A DNA stretch of 64,000 nt from Paenibacillus_I sp035510375. GTDB lineage: Bacteria; Bacillota; Bacilli; Paenibacillales; Paenibacillaceae. Made by a program: the position numbers and the translations under genes. The stretch is from assembly GCF_035510375.1 (NCBI RefSeq), contig NZ_DATKHG010000046.1; one strand, 5' to 3'. Shown piece by piece: positions 7,797-16,200 of this stretch (positions within the stretch are counted from its first letter, which is position 1; each line of letters starts with the position of its first letter). Below the pieces are notes generated by a model that worked only from the letters and a program-made list of their open reading frames with translations, searched no databases and was not told where the DNA came from.

Positions 7797-8624
7797 GTGA
7801 AGAAATTGAAGCGCAGTTCGAGACTGGTGGAAATGACACAGTACTTATTGGCTCGTCCCCATACGTTAATTTCGCTGACAGCGTTCGCCGACCGGTATCA
7901 ATCCGCCAAATCGTCGATCAGCGAGGATCTCGCCATCATCAAGGAAGTGTTTGAAAGCGAAGGCTTGGGGGAGTTGAATACCTTGGCCGGCGCGGCAGGC
8001 GGCGTGAAATATATACCCAAGACGGACAAAGCGGCCGCGCTCCGCACGATGCACGATATCTGCCGCCAATTGGAGCAGCCCGAGCGGGTGCTTGCCGGCG
8101 GCTATTTATACATGACCGATATGATCGGACAGCCCGCGCTCATGGGCGAGGTCGGCCGTATTTTTGCCTCGGCTTTTGCCGGTAAGGATATCGACGTTAT
8201 TATGACCGTTGAGACCAAAGGTATTCCGCTCGCTTATGCGACCGCGACCTATCTGAACCTTCCGGTCGTCATCGTGCGCCGCGACAACAAGGTGACGGAA
8301 GGGTCGGCCGTGAGCATTAATTACGTATCGGGCTCGACCAAGCGCATCCAGACGATGTCGCTCGCCAGACGGGCGCTGAAGGACCATTCCCGGGTGTTGA
8401 TCATTGATGATTTCATGAAAGCGGGCGGCACGATTCAAGGCATGGTGGATCTTCTTTCCGAGTTTAACGCCACGGTTGCCGGAGTCGGCGTATTCGTCGA
8501 GTCCGGAGAGGTCGGCACGGAGGAACGGCTGCTCGAGGATTACATTTCGCTCGCCAAATTGACGAATGTAGACCTGAAGACGAAGCAGACCACAGTGGTG
8601 CCGGGCAATTATTTCCAATTTTAA
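7797..8624 (+). CDS. purR: Purine operon repressor PurR
   Basis: A 275-residue transcription factor of the Bacillus PurR type: an N-terminal winged helix (about 1-75) joined to a phosphoribosyltransferase-fold domain that senses PRPP. The PRPP-binding loop VLIIDDFMKAGGT (about 201-213) is intact. It normally represses purine genes when PRPP is low. Start is GTG 7797, six bases after GGGGGG. An in-frame Met exists only much later, so GTG is the best choice. Followed directly by ridA, as in Bacillus. Confidence 0.95.
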   Translation: MKKLKRSSRLVEMTQYLLARPHTLISLTAFADRYQSAKSSISEDLAIIKEVFESEGLGELNTLAGAAGGVKYIPKTDKAAALRTMHDICRQLEQPERVLAGGYLYMTDMIGQPALMGEVGRIFASAFAGKDIDVIMTVETKGIPLAYATATYLNLPVVIVRRDNKVTEGSAVSINYVSGSTKRIQTMSLARRALKDHSRVLIIDDFMKAGGTIQGMVDLLSEFNATVAGVGVFVESGEVGTEERLLEDYISLAKLTNVDLKTKQTTVVPGNYFQF

Positions 8625-8648
8625 GGACAGAAAGGCGGTTGCAAGCTT

Positions 8649-9041
8649 ATGGGACACAGACCGAAACCGGTATCGACGGCAGGAGCGCCCGCGGCGATCG
8701 GGCCGTATTCGCAGGCAATGAAACTAGGAAATTTGCTGTTCACCTCCGGCCAAATTCCGCTGACGCCGGGAGGCGATCTTGTGCAAGGCGGCATCGAAGA
8801 ACAGACCCATCAGGTGTTCGCCAACCTGAAAGCCGTGTTGGCCGAGGCTGGCGCCGGCTTCGGCGACGTAGTCAAGGCTACCGTTTTTATTAAAGACATG
8901 AACCAGTTTGCGGCGCTTAACGGCATCTATGCGTTTTACTTCGGCGACCATAAACCGGCACGCTCGACCGTTGAAGTCTCAAGGCTTCCCAAGGATGTCC
9001 TTGTCGAAATTGAACTGATCGCAGCGATTCCTGTCGAATAG
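8649..9041 (+). CDS. ridA: RidA family reactive enamine/imine deaminase
   Basis: RidA (YabJ) hydrolyses reactive 2-aminoacrylate-type enamines formed by PLP enzymes; in B. subtilis it is also needed for PurR-dependent repression. The 130-residue product has IGPYSQAM (17-24), the conserved SGQIPL (33-38), and the signature RSTVEVSRLPKDVLVEIE (about 105-122) with the active-site Arg. A weak AAGGCGG lies about 12 bases before ATG 8649. It is 24 bp behind purR, so one operon is likely. Confidence 0.95.
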   Translation: MGHRPKPVSTAGAPAAIGPYSQAMKLGNLLFTSGQIPLTPGGDLVQGGIEEQTHQVFANLKAVLAEAGAGFGDVVKATVFIKDMNQFAALNGIYAFYFGDHKPARSTVEVSRLPKDVLVEIELIAAIPVE

Positions 9042-9104
9042 AATCGAAATCCATTTCCGCCAGAAATTTATTTTTAAAACTGACTCAAAATTTCCAAATA
9101 TAAG

Positions 9105-9130
9105 AAGGATTTTGCTCAAACGTGTGGAAT
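9105..9130 (+). promoter_or_regulatory. Sigma-H promoter of spoVG
   Basis: AAGGATTTT (9105-9113), 10 bases, GTGGAAT (9124-9130). This resembles the classical sigma-H spoVG promoter of B. subtilis, including the GTGGAATT run at the -10. An AT-rich block (9065-9100) sits upstream, like the AT box bound by AbrB there. Confidence 0.8.
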
Positions 9131-9171
9131 TATACACCAAGTCTTCGATAGGCAAAGGTGGTGAACACAGA

Positions 9172-9459
9172 GTGCAAATTACCGATGTAAGACTCCGCCG
9201 TGTAAATTCCGAAGGACGAATGAAGGCGATCGCTTCGATCACCATTGACAATGAATTCGTTGTCCATGATATTCGCGTCATTGACGGGAACAATGGGATG
9301 TTCGTGGCTATGCCGAGCAAACGTACGCCGGACGGAGAGTTCCGGGACATCGCTCATCCGATTTCGTCAACAACGCGCGAGAAGATTCAAGCCGCCGTTC
9401 TCGCCGAGTATGAGCGGGCAGCCACGGAGGAAGAAGCAGCAATCGAAGAAGGTGCGTGA
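9172..9459 (+). CDS. spoVG: SpoVG, RNA-binding regulator
   Basis: SpoVG is a small conserved nucleic-acid-binding regulator affecting sporulation, cell division and virulence genes. The 95-residue product contains the near-invariant core TDVRLRRVN, FVVHDIRVIDGNNG and PSKRTPDGEFRDIAHPI. Start is GTG 9172 (product begins VQITDVRLRRV), nine bases after AAGGTGG. An in-frame TTG at 9112 falls inside the promoter and is rejected. The sigma-H promoter upstream supports post-exponential expression. Confidence 0.96.
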   Translation: MQITDVRLRRVNSEGRMKAIASITIDNEFVVHDIRVIDGNNGMFVAMPSKRTPDGEFRDIAHPISSTTREKIQAAVLAEYERAATEEEAAIEEGA

Positions 9460-9473
9460 AATCGTGTATGTTC

Positions 9474-9507
9474 GAGAAGAGAGGGCCGCACGGGCTCTCT
9501 TTTCTTT
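9474..9507 (+). terminator. Terminator after spoVG
   Basis: An AGAGAG/CTCTCT stem with an inner CC/GG helix, followed by TTTTCTTTT. Confidence 0.7.
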
Positions 9508-9595
9508 TGTGCGGAAAAAATGATATAGTCAGATGGAACTCACACGGGCTTCCGAAAAGCCTGAACAGGCGGCTGCGGGGAGGAAAGAGCGTTCT

Positions 9596-10996
9596 ATGAA
9601 GAAAATGGCGATTGTGCTTGCGGCGGGTCAAGGCAAGCGAATGAAATCGAAGCTGTATAAAGTATTGCATCCGGTATGCGGCAAGCCGATGGTCGGACAT
9701 GTGCTGGATACGGTACGGGATTCGGCATGCGAACGGACGGTTGTCATAGTGGGCCACGGCGCAGAGGCTGTGCAGAGCTATGTCGGAGACAGGGCGGAAT
9801 GTGTTCTGCAGCCTGAGCAGTTGGGCACAGGGCATGCCGTGCGGCAGGCCGAGCGGTTGATCGGCGGTGAGGAGGGTACGACGATCGTCATTTGCGGAGA
9901 TACGCCGCTCGTCACGCCGGCCACGATTCAGTCCATGCTGGCGCTGCATGCGTCGAGCGGCGCGGCGGCGACCGTTCTTACGGCTGAGATGGCCGATCCG
10001 ACCGGTTACGGACGGGTCATCCGCAGCGGCGGCGGTGCGGTGGAGCGGATCGTGGAGCATAAGGACTGCTCTCCCGAAGAGCGGGAAGTCCATGAAATCA
10101 ATACCGGCACCTACTGCTTCGACAACCGGAAGCTGTTTGAAGCGCTTGCGCAAGTCAAGAACGACAATGCGCAAGGCGAATATTATTTAACCGACGTTAT
10201 CGCCATCTTCAAGCGTGCCGGCGAGACGGTGCAGGCCTATTGCACGAGCGACCTGGCGGAAGCGATCGGCGTCAACGACCGGGTGGCGCTGGCCGAGGCG
10301 GAAAAGCGGATGCGCGAGCGTATCGTTCGCCGCCATTTGCTCAACGGCGTCACGGTGATCGACCCGTCGGCGGCCTATATCGAATCGGACGTCATGATCG
10401 GTGCCGATACCGTTATTTATGCCGGCACGGTCCTGCGCGGCCGCACAGTGATCGGCGATGATTGCTCGATCGGTCCGAATGCGGACATTACCGATTCCGT
10501 AATCGGCGACGGAGTGACCGTGAAGCATTCCGTGCTCGCGCAGGCCGAGGTCGGCGATGAAAGCGCGGTCGGTCCTTATGCGAACCTGCGCCCCGGCTCG
10601 AAGCTCGGCAAAGATTGCAAGGTCGGCGATTTCGTCGAGCTCAAGAACGCTTCGCTCGGAGACGGCAGCAAGGTCTCGCATCTTTCCTATGTCGGCGACG
10701 CCGTCGTCGGCAAAGACGTCAACATCGGCTGCGGCGCGATTACCGTCAATTATGACGGGTTCAACAAGTCGATCACCGAAATCGGCGACCATGCTTTTAT
10801 CGGCAGCAACTGCAACCTGATCGCCCCGGTGAAAATCGGCGAAGGCGCCTACGTGGTGGCAGGCTCGACGATTACGCAAGACGTCGCGCCGGGCGATCTC
10901 GCCATTGCGCGCGAGCGGCAGGTCAACAAGGAAGGCTACGCCGATCGGATCCGTTCCAAGGCGAAGCTGAAGAAGGAACGGGGGGGCAAGGCGTAG
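9596..10996 (+). CDS. glmU: Bifunctional UDP-GlcNAc pyrophosphorylase / GlcN-1-P acetyltransferase
   Basis: GlmU makes UDP-GlcNAc for peptidoglycan and wall polymers. The N-terminal uridyltransferase shows LAAGQGKRMKSKLYKVLHP (8-26) and the C-terminal half is a left-handed beta-helix of hexapeptide repeats (about 250-440) with the acetyltransferase block GAITVNYDG. Length (466) is normal. ATG 9596 is chosen because AGGAAAG is eight bases upstream and the product starts at the Rossmann strand; the in-frame upstream start at 9533 lacks support. prs does not follow, unlike in B. subtilis. Confidence 0.97.
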   Translation: MKKMAIVLAAGQGKRMKSKLYKVLHPVCGKPMVGHVLDTVRDSACERTVVIVGHGAEAVQSYVGDRAECVLQPEQLGTGHAVRQAERLIGGEEGTTIVICGDTPLVTPATIQSMLALHASSGAAATVLTAEMADPTGYGRVIRSGGGAVERIVEHKDCSPEEREVHEINTGTYCFDNRKLFEALAQVKNDNAQGEYYLTDVIAIFKRAGETVQAYCTSDLAEAIGVNDRVALAEAEKRMRERIVRRHLLNGVTVIDPSAAYIESDVMIGADTVIYAGTVLRGRTVIGDDCSIGPNADITDSVIGDGVTVKHSVLAQAEVGDESAVGPYANLRPGSKLGKDCKVGDFVELKNASLGDGSKVSHLSYVGDAVVGKDVNIGCGAITVNYDGFNKSITEIGDHAFIGSNCNLIAPVKIGEGAYVVAGSTITQDVAPGDLAIARERQVNKEGYADRIRSKAKLKKERGGKA

Positions 10997-11131
10997 AAAT
11001 CAGCTTTTGACATCTAATCTATGGGGGAGTCGGCGGCGTCCGTCATCTCCGCGTTGGATGCATGCGATTAGTTTGCCGTCTAAATGGGTAACAATATAGG
11101 GATATCTTAGCGAATCCAAGGAGGTTTCCCT

Positions 11132-11785
11132 ATGACGCTTACGATGAAGGCGGAAGATCGTCTGGTTCAAACGAAAGCTGATTTGCGCCGGCTGCGGCAG
11201 CAAGGCAAGGTTCCCGGTGTCGTATACGGTAAAAATATCGGTAAACCGACCGCGATTGCGGTCAGCGAGAAAGAGCTGCTCAGCCTGCTGCGTTCGCATC
11301 CGAATGCCGTTCTTGAGCTTGAAGTTCCTTCGGCCGGGAAGCAGCCGGTTATGATGAGCGATGTGCAGCGGGACTCGTTGTCGCGCGGTCTGCTTCATGT
11401 CGATTTCCATCAAATTAATCTCAATGAAGAGGTAAAGGCCCACGTGCGTCTGGAAGTTGTGGGCGAAGCTCCGGGCGACAAGGAAGGCGGCATTCTGCAG
11501 CTCATGCTGCATGAGCTGGAGGTTCAATGCCTGCCGCGCGACATTCCGGAGTCGATTGAGGTGGACGTGTCGAACCTGCAAATCGGGGAAAATATTCTGG
11601 CAAGCGATTTGGAGCTCCCGCAAGGCGTTGAGATGAAATCGGATCCGGAGCAGGTCGTCGTCACGATTCTGACGCCGCAGAAGGATATTACCGAAGAAGA
11701 GGCGGAAGACGCCGCCGTGGAGTCGGCGGAAGCGGAAGCCCGCGCCGCAGAGGCGGGAGCCGAGGAGGTCAAAACCGAGGCTTGA
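11132..11785 (+). CDS. rplY: 50S ribosomal protein L25/Ctc
   Basis: General-stress form of L25 that binds 5S rRNA. The 217-residue product has the L25 N-terminal beta-barrel (about 1-95; RLRQQGKVPGVVYGKNIG, LLHVDFHQIN) and the TL5/CTC C-terminal domain (about 97-185), ending in an acidic Glu/Ala tail. A strong AAGGAGG sits seven bases before ATG 11132. In B. subtilis ctc is sigma-B dependent; no convincing sigma-B promoter was found here (a GGGTAA at 11086 lacks a well-spaced partner). Confidence 0.95.
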   Translation: MTLTMKAEDRLVQTKADLRRLRQQGKVPGVVYGKNIGKPTAIAVSEKELLSLLRSHPNAVLELEVPSAGKQPVMMSDVQRDSLSRGLLHVDFHQINLNEEVKAHVRLEVVGEAPGDKEGGILQLMLHELEVQCLPRDIPESIEVDVSNLQIGENILASDLELPQGVEMKSDPEQVVVTILTPQKDITEEEAEDAAVESAEAEARAAEAGAEEVKTEA

Positions 11786-11811
11786 TCCCGGCCGTCCTGT
11801 TATCGTCCGAC

Positions 11812-11856
11812 AAAAAAATGGGCTGTCCCGGCCGTCGTACGGCGCCGGGGCAGCCT
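11812..11856 (-). terminator. Terminator of the minus-strand small gene
   Basis: GGCTGTCCCGGC (11821-11832) pairs with GCCGGGGCAGCC (11844-11855). Read on the minus strand the hairpin is followed by seven U (A-run at 11812-11818). There is no T-run on the + side, so it mainly serves the minus gene, although it may also block rplY read-through. Confidence 0.7.
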
Positions 11857-11880
11857 GTATTGCTTTACAGGGCACGCGGT

Positions 11881-12123
11881 TCAGTAGCCGGGCCGGGAAA
11901 TGAAGGTGAATTGATCCCGGTGATAGAACACATTGTTGACCTTCACATAATCCGCGCAGAATTGTTCGATGAAGCCGATGTCGCTGTGCTCGCGCCCGCA
12001 ATAGATCTGTACCGGAACCTCGTGGTCGATGTGGTCGAGGAAATGCCGGTCCTCCACCAAACGCTGACCGTTGATATAGATCGTGGTTTCCTCATACAAA
12101 TTCGGCATGATATCATTGATCAT
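11881..12123 (-). CDS. Conserved-looking small protein of unknown function
   Basis: An 80-residue protein (begins MINDIMPNLYEETTIYING) not recognised as a known family. It is mostly polar with no membrane segment, a likely beta-rich stretch (TTIYINGQRL, VPVQIYCG) and a single Cys in each half. Evidence that it is real: AGAGGTGA a few bases before its ATG, and a strong U-tailed terminator at its end. It is the only minus-strand gene seen in the window, set between rplY and pth. Function cannot be inferred from sequence or neighbours. Confidence 0.7.
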   Translation of the reverse strand: MINDIMPNLYEETTIYINGQRLVEDRHFLDHIDHEVPVQIYCGREHSDIGFIEQFCADYVKVNNVFYHRDQFTFISRPGY

Positions 12124-12214
12124 GTCATCACCTCTACATATAATGACAATTTAGAACAAGTTTTCGTTGCACGGCAAACATAATAATTTTCGGATCGAAA
12201 TGAGGCGAATGATC

Positions 12215-12775
12215 GTGAAATGGATTGTCGGTTTGGGAAATCCCGGCGGTTCTTATCAATCGACGCGGCACAATGTCGGATTTATGGCGGTGGACGCGCT
12301 TGCCGCCAGATGGGGGATCTCCGTTAACCAAAGCAAATTCAAGGCGCTCGTGGGCGAAGGCCATGCAGGCGGCACCAAGGTTTACCTGATGAAGCCGATG
12401 ACCTATATGAATCTTTCCGGAGAATCGGTGAGAGCGTTCATGGACTTCTATAAAGCGCCTTTGGAAGATATGATCGTGGTGTACGACGATCTCGATACGG
12501 AGCTCGGCAAAATCCGGCTGCGCTATCAAGGGGGTGCGGGAGGCCACAACGGCATCAAATCGATCGTCCAGCACACCGGCACCCAGTCGTTTAACCGCGT
12601 CAGGATGGGGATTTCGCGTCCCGAGCCCGGCTGCAATATCGCGGATTATGTATTAACCAACTTCGCCAGGGATGAGCAGGAGAAGCTGAAAGCGATGATA
12701 GAGACGGCCTGCGATGCCGTCGAATATGCGCTCAACCATCCTTATGATGAGACCATGGCCCGATATAACCGTTAG
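12215..12775 (+). CDS. pth: Peptidyl-tRNA hydrolase
   Basis: Pth frees tRNAs from peptidyl-tRNAs dropped by ribosomes (SpoVC in B. subtilis). Catalytic and binding motifs are present: WIVGLGNPG near the start, the catalytic His in TRHNVGF, MKPMTYMNLSG, VVYDDLD and GGAGGHNGIKSI. GTG 12215 (MKWIVGLGNPG) is chosen because GAGG ends nine bases upstream; ATG 12209 is equally in frame, adds two residues, but has only three bases of spacing. Length about 186 is typical. Confidence 0.95.
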   Translation: MKWIVGLGNPGGSYQSTRHNVGFMAVDALAARWGISVNQSKFKALVGEGHAGGTKVYLMKPMTYMNLSGESVRAFMDFYKAPLEDMIVVYDDLDTELGKIRLRYQGGAGGHNGIKSIVQHTGTQSFNRVRMGISRPEPGCNIADYVLTNFARDEQEKLKAMIETACDAVEYALNHPYDETMARYNR

Positions 12776-12799
12776 TTTCCGGCGGAATCGGGCATACTG
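12771..12799 (+). promoter_or_regulatory. Candidate forespore (sigma-F-like) promoter of fin
   Basis: GGGCATACTG (12790-12799) approximates the sigma-F -10 pattern, with GTTA at 12771 about 15 bases upstream. fin is a sigma-F gene in B. subtilis. The -35 match is imperfect. Confidence 0.4.
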
Positions 12800-12819
12800 A
12801 GGGTATACCCGACCCTCAG
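12797..12819 (+). other. Hairpin abutting the fin ribosome-binding site
   Basis: CTGAGGGT (12797-12804) and ACCCTCAG (12812-12819) form a perfect 8-bp stem with a 7-base loop. Its 3' arm runs into the AGGAGG (12818-12823), so folding could limit ribosome access. Confidence 0.5.
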
Positions 12820-12829
12820 GAGGCATACA

Positions 12830-13060
12830 ATGGCTGTAAATTACGTTTGCCGGCACTGCCGGACCCCGATCGGATCGCTGGAGCGGGAGGATTTGACCGA
12901 AGCGCGTCTGGGCTTTCATTTCTTGACCCCCGAGGAGCGCAGCGATATAATAGCGTATAACGCAAACGGCGACGTCACGGTGCGGGTCGTCTGCGACTAC
13001 TGCCGCGAAGCGCTTGAAGCGAATCCGGAATTACTGCTCGTGCACAGTCCGCTTCAATAG
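12830..13060 (+). CDS. fin: Anti-sigma-F factor Fin
   Basis: Fin (YabK) inhibits sigma-F in the forespore and helps the switch to sigma-G. The 76-residue length, position between pth and mfd, and sequence all match: two zinc-ribbon-like Cys pairs (YVCRHCRTPIGSLE at 6-19 and VCDYCREALE at 54-63) and the block LGFHFLTPEER. AGGAGG lies six bases before ATG 12830. A candidate sigma-F-like promoter and a hairpin overlap the leader. Confidence 0.92.
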   Translation: MAVNYVCRHCRTPIGSLEREDLTEARLGFHFLTPEERSDIIAYNANGDVTVRVVCDYCREALEANPELLLVHSPLQ

Positions 13061-13200
13061 CGGCCGTGCCGGGCAAGAACGACGAATCGGCGGCCGGGTA
13101 CGTTCCGGAGCCGATGCACGGCCTTGGCGTGAACGCCGAGGCTATTTTCCTGTGAAGCAAGCCCGATTGATTGATTTCTATTACGTATAAAAGCGCATAG

Positions 13201-13234
13201 AACGCGCCCGGCCGCGCGAAGGCTGGGGGCGTTT
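13201..13234 (+). terminator. Candidate terminator between fin and mfd
   Basis: AACGCGCCCGGCC (13201-13213) pairs with GGCTGGGGGCGTT (13221-13233) with one mismatch and one wobble; only a short TTTAT tail follows. The rest of 13061-13277 holds nothing recognised. Confidence 0.45.
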
Positions 13235-13277
13235 ATGCGCATGTTGTCCGTTTGAACAGAAAGTGGGTGCCCGAACG

Positions 13278-16200
13278 TTGAAGATCTTAATGGAGGCCTT
13301 TGCCGCCGACCGCGATGTGCAGAATGTGCTTTCCGGCTACAGGCAAGGAATGCGGGAGCAGATGGTATCCGGCTTGGCGGGCTCATCCCGGCAGGTGATG
13401 ATCGCGGTGCTCAAGCGCGAGTTGGACCGACCGATGCTTGTGGTGACGCACAATATGTTTGCGGCGCAGAAAATCACGGAGGACTTGCAGGAATGCCTGT
13501 CCCCGGATGAGGTGCTGCTGTACCCTGCGAACGAGCTCGTCGCCGCTGAAGCCGCGATCTCGAGTCCGGAGACGCTGGCCCAGCGGATGGATGTGCTGAT
13601 CCGTTTGTCGCAAGGCTACCGCGGGGTTGTCGTCGTGCCTTTCTCCGGCGTGCGGCGGTTTCTTCCGATACGCGAATTCATGAAGGAAGCGCAAATCCCG
13701 TTGAAAGTCGGCGGCACGATGCCGATGGAGTCATTCCTTCGCCGGATGGTGGAGCTTGGTTATGAGCGCGTCGACCGGGTGGAATCGAAGGGCGAGATGA
13801 GCGTGAGGGGCGGCATCGCGGATTTTTATCCGCTGACGTCTCCGTTCGCCTGCCGGGTAGAATGGTTCGACGACGAGGTCGATTCCATCCGCACGTTCGA
13901 TCCGGCCGATCAACGCTCGATCGACAAGCTTGACGCTTTCGTCGTGCCGCCCGCCAAGGAAGTGATGGCCGATGAGCGGAGGCAGCGGAATGCGGCGCAG
14001 CATGCGTCGGAGCTGCTGGAGAAGCAGCTGGAGAAAATGTCCGACCGGCTGGCGAAGGACCGGCTGCGCGAGGAGATCGGCGCCGAGATCGAGAAGCTGC
14101 GGCAGCAGGTTTATTTTCCGGAAATGTATAAGTATATCGCCTTGCTGTACCCCGAGCGCGAGACACTGTTCGACTACATGCCGCAGGACACGCTGCTCGT
14201 TATGGATGAGCCGACCCGGCTGATCGAAACGGCGAAGCAGCTGGAGCGTGACGAGTCCGAATGGGCCACGCATCTGCTGCAGAACGGCAAGTCGCTGCCC
14301 GGCTTCACGCTCGCCAAGGAAGGCGAAGAGGTATTGTACCACCGGCCTTTTCCGACGTTATTCCTGTCGCTGTTCCTGCGCCAGATTCCGCATACCCAGC
14401 CGCAGAACATTCTGAACATCGTCAGCCGGGCGATGCAGGATTTCCACGGGCAGATGAATGTTCTGAAAGCCGAGATGGAACGGTGGCGCAAGGCGCACGC
14501 GAACGTCATCATGCTTGCGGGCAATACGGAACGGATGGAGCGGATGAAAAGGGTGCTGTTCGATTACGGCATCGAGCTGCCGGTCTTGATCGAGGGCAAT
14601 CTGCAGAGCGGCTTTGAGCTGCCGTCGTCGCACCTGGTGGTCATCACCGAAGGGGAAATGTTCTCGAAGAAGCAGCGCAAAGCGGCGCGGCGCACCGACA
14701 AGAAGATGGACAATGCGGAACGGATCAAAAGCTATACCGAGCTGAAGGTCGGCGATTACGTCGTCCATCAGAACCACGGCATCGGCAAATATATGGGCAT
14801 CGGTACGCTTGAGATCGGCGGCATTCATAAAGACTACCTTCATATTCTGTATGCCGGCGGGGATAAGCTGTCCGTGCCGATCGACCAGATCGACCTGATC
14901 CAGAAATATGTCGGCTCCGAGGACAAGGAGCCGAAGGTTTACAAGCTCGGCGGCAGCGAATGGACCAGGGTCAAGAACAAGGCCCGCTCGTCCGTGCAGG
15001 ATATCGCCGACGACCTGATCAAATTGTACGCGGAGCGTCAGGCCGCCGTGGGCTTCGGCTTCCAGAAGGATACGCCGTACCAGCAGGAGTTCGAGGCGAT
15101 GTTCCCGTATGACGAGACGAGGGACCAGCTGCGGGCGATTGAGGAAATCAAGAAGGATATGGAAATCCCGAGGCCGATGGACCGGCTGCTCTGCGGCGAC
15201 GTCGGCTACGGCAAAACCGAAGTGGCGATCCGCGCGGCGTTCAAGGCGGCGATCGAGGGCAAGCAGGTGGCCGTCCTCGTGCCGACGACGATTCTCGCGC
15301 AGCAGCATTACGAAACGTTCCGTGAACGCTTTTCCGGTTACCCGTTCAATATTCAGGTATTGAGCCGATTCCGGTCGCGCAAGGAACAGAACGGGACGAT
15401 GAAGGGACTCAAGGCCGGCACGGTGGACGTCGTGATCGGCACGCACCGGCTGCTCTCGCAGGATATCGTGTTTAAGGATTTGGGTCTGCTGATCGTCGAT
15501 GAGGAGCAGCGTTTCGGCGTCTCCCATAAGGAGAAGCTGAAGAAGCTGAAAACGAATGTCGACGTGCTGACGCTGACGGCGACGCCGATTCCGCGAACCC
15601 TGCATATGTCGATGCTCGGCGTGCGGGACCTGTCGGTCATCGAGACGCCGCCGGAAAACCGGTTCCCGGTTCAGACTTATGTCGTCGAATACAGTCCGTC
15701 TCTCGTCCGGGAAGCGATCGAGCGCGAGCTGGCCCGCGGCGGTCAGGTGTATTATCTGTACAACCGGGTCCAAGGCATCTATCAGATGGCGGAACAGATT
15801 ACGGCGCTGGTGCCGGATGCGAGAGTGGCGGTCGGGCACGGGCAAATGTCGGAGCAGGAACTGGAGAAAACGATCCTCGATTTCCTGGACGGTGAATCGG
15901 ACGTGCTCGTCAGTACGAGCATCATCGAGACGGGCGTCGATATTCCGAACGTCAATACGCTCATTGTGCACGATGCGGACAAGATGGGCTTGTCCCAGCT
16001 TTATCAGCTGCGGGGACGCGTCGGCCGTTCGAACCGGATCGCCTACGCTTACTTCACCTATCAGCGGGACAAGGTGCTTACAGAGGTGGCGGAGAAAAGA
16101 TTGCAATCGATCAAGGAATTCACCGAGCTGGGCTCGGGCTTCAAGATTGCGATGCGCGATTTATCCATCCGCGGCGCCGGCAATTTGCTGGGCGCGGAGC

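Noticed and set aside
11072..11100. Sigma-B promoter for rplY/ctc (GTTTGC ... GGGTAA)
   Set aside because: The two elements are only nine bases apart, too close for sigma-B.
14358..16106. Long open frame on the minus strand (582 codons) opposite mfd
   Set aside because: It mirrors a GC-rich + strand gene with strong motifs, its product is Arg/His/Leu-rich and unfamiliar, and it has no ribosome site. The same holds for 20483-22066, 26648-28168 and 42858-44561 on the minus strand.
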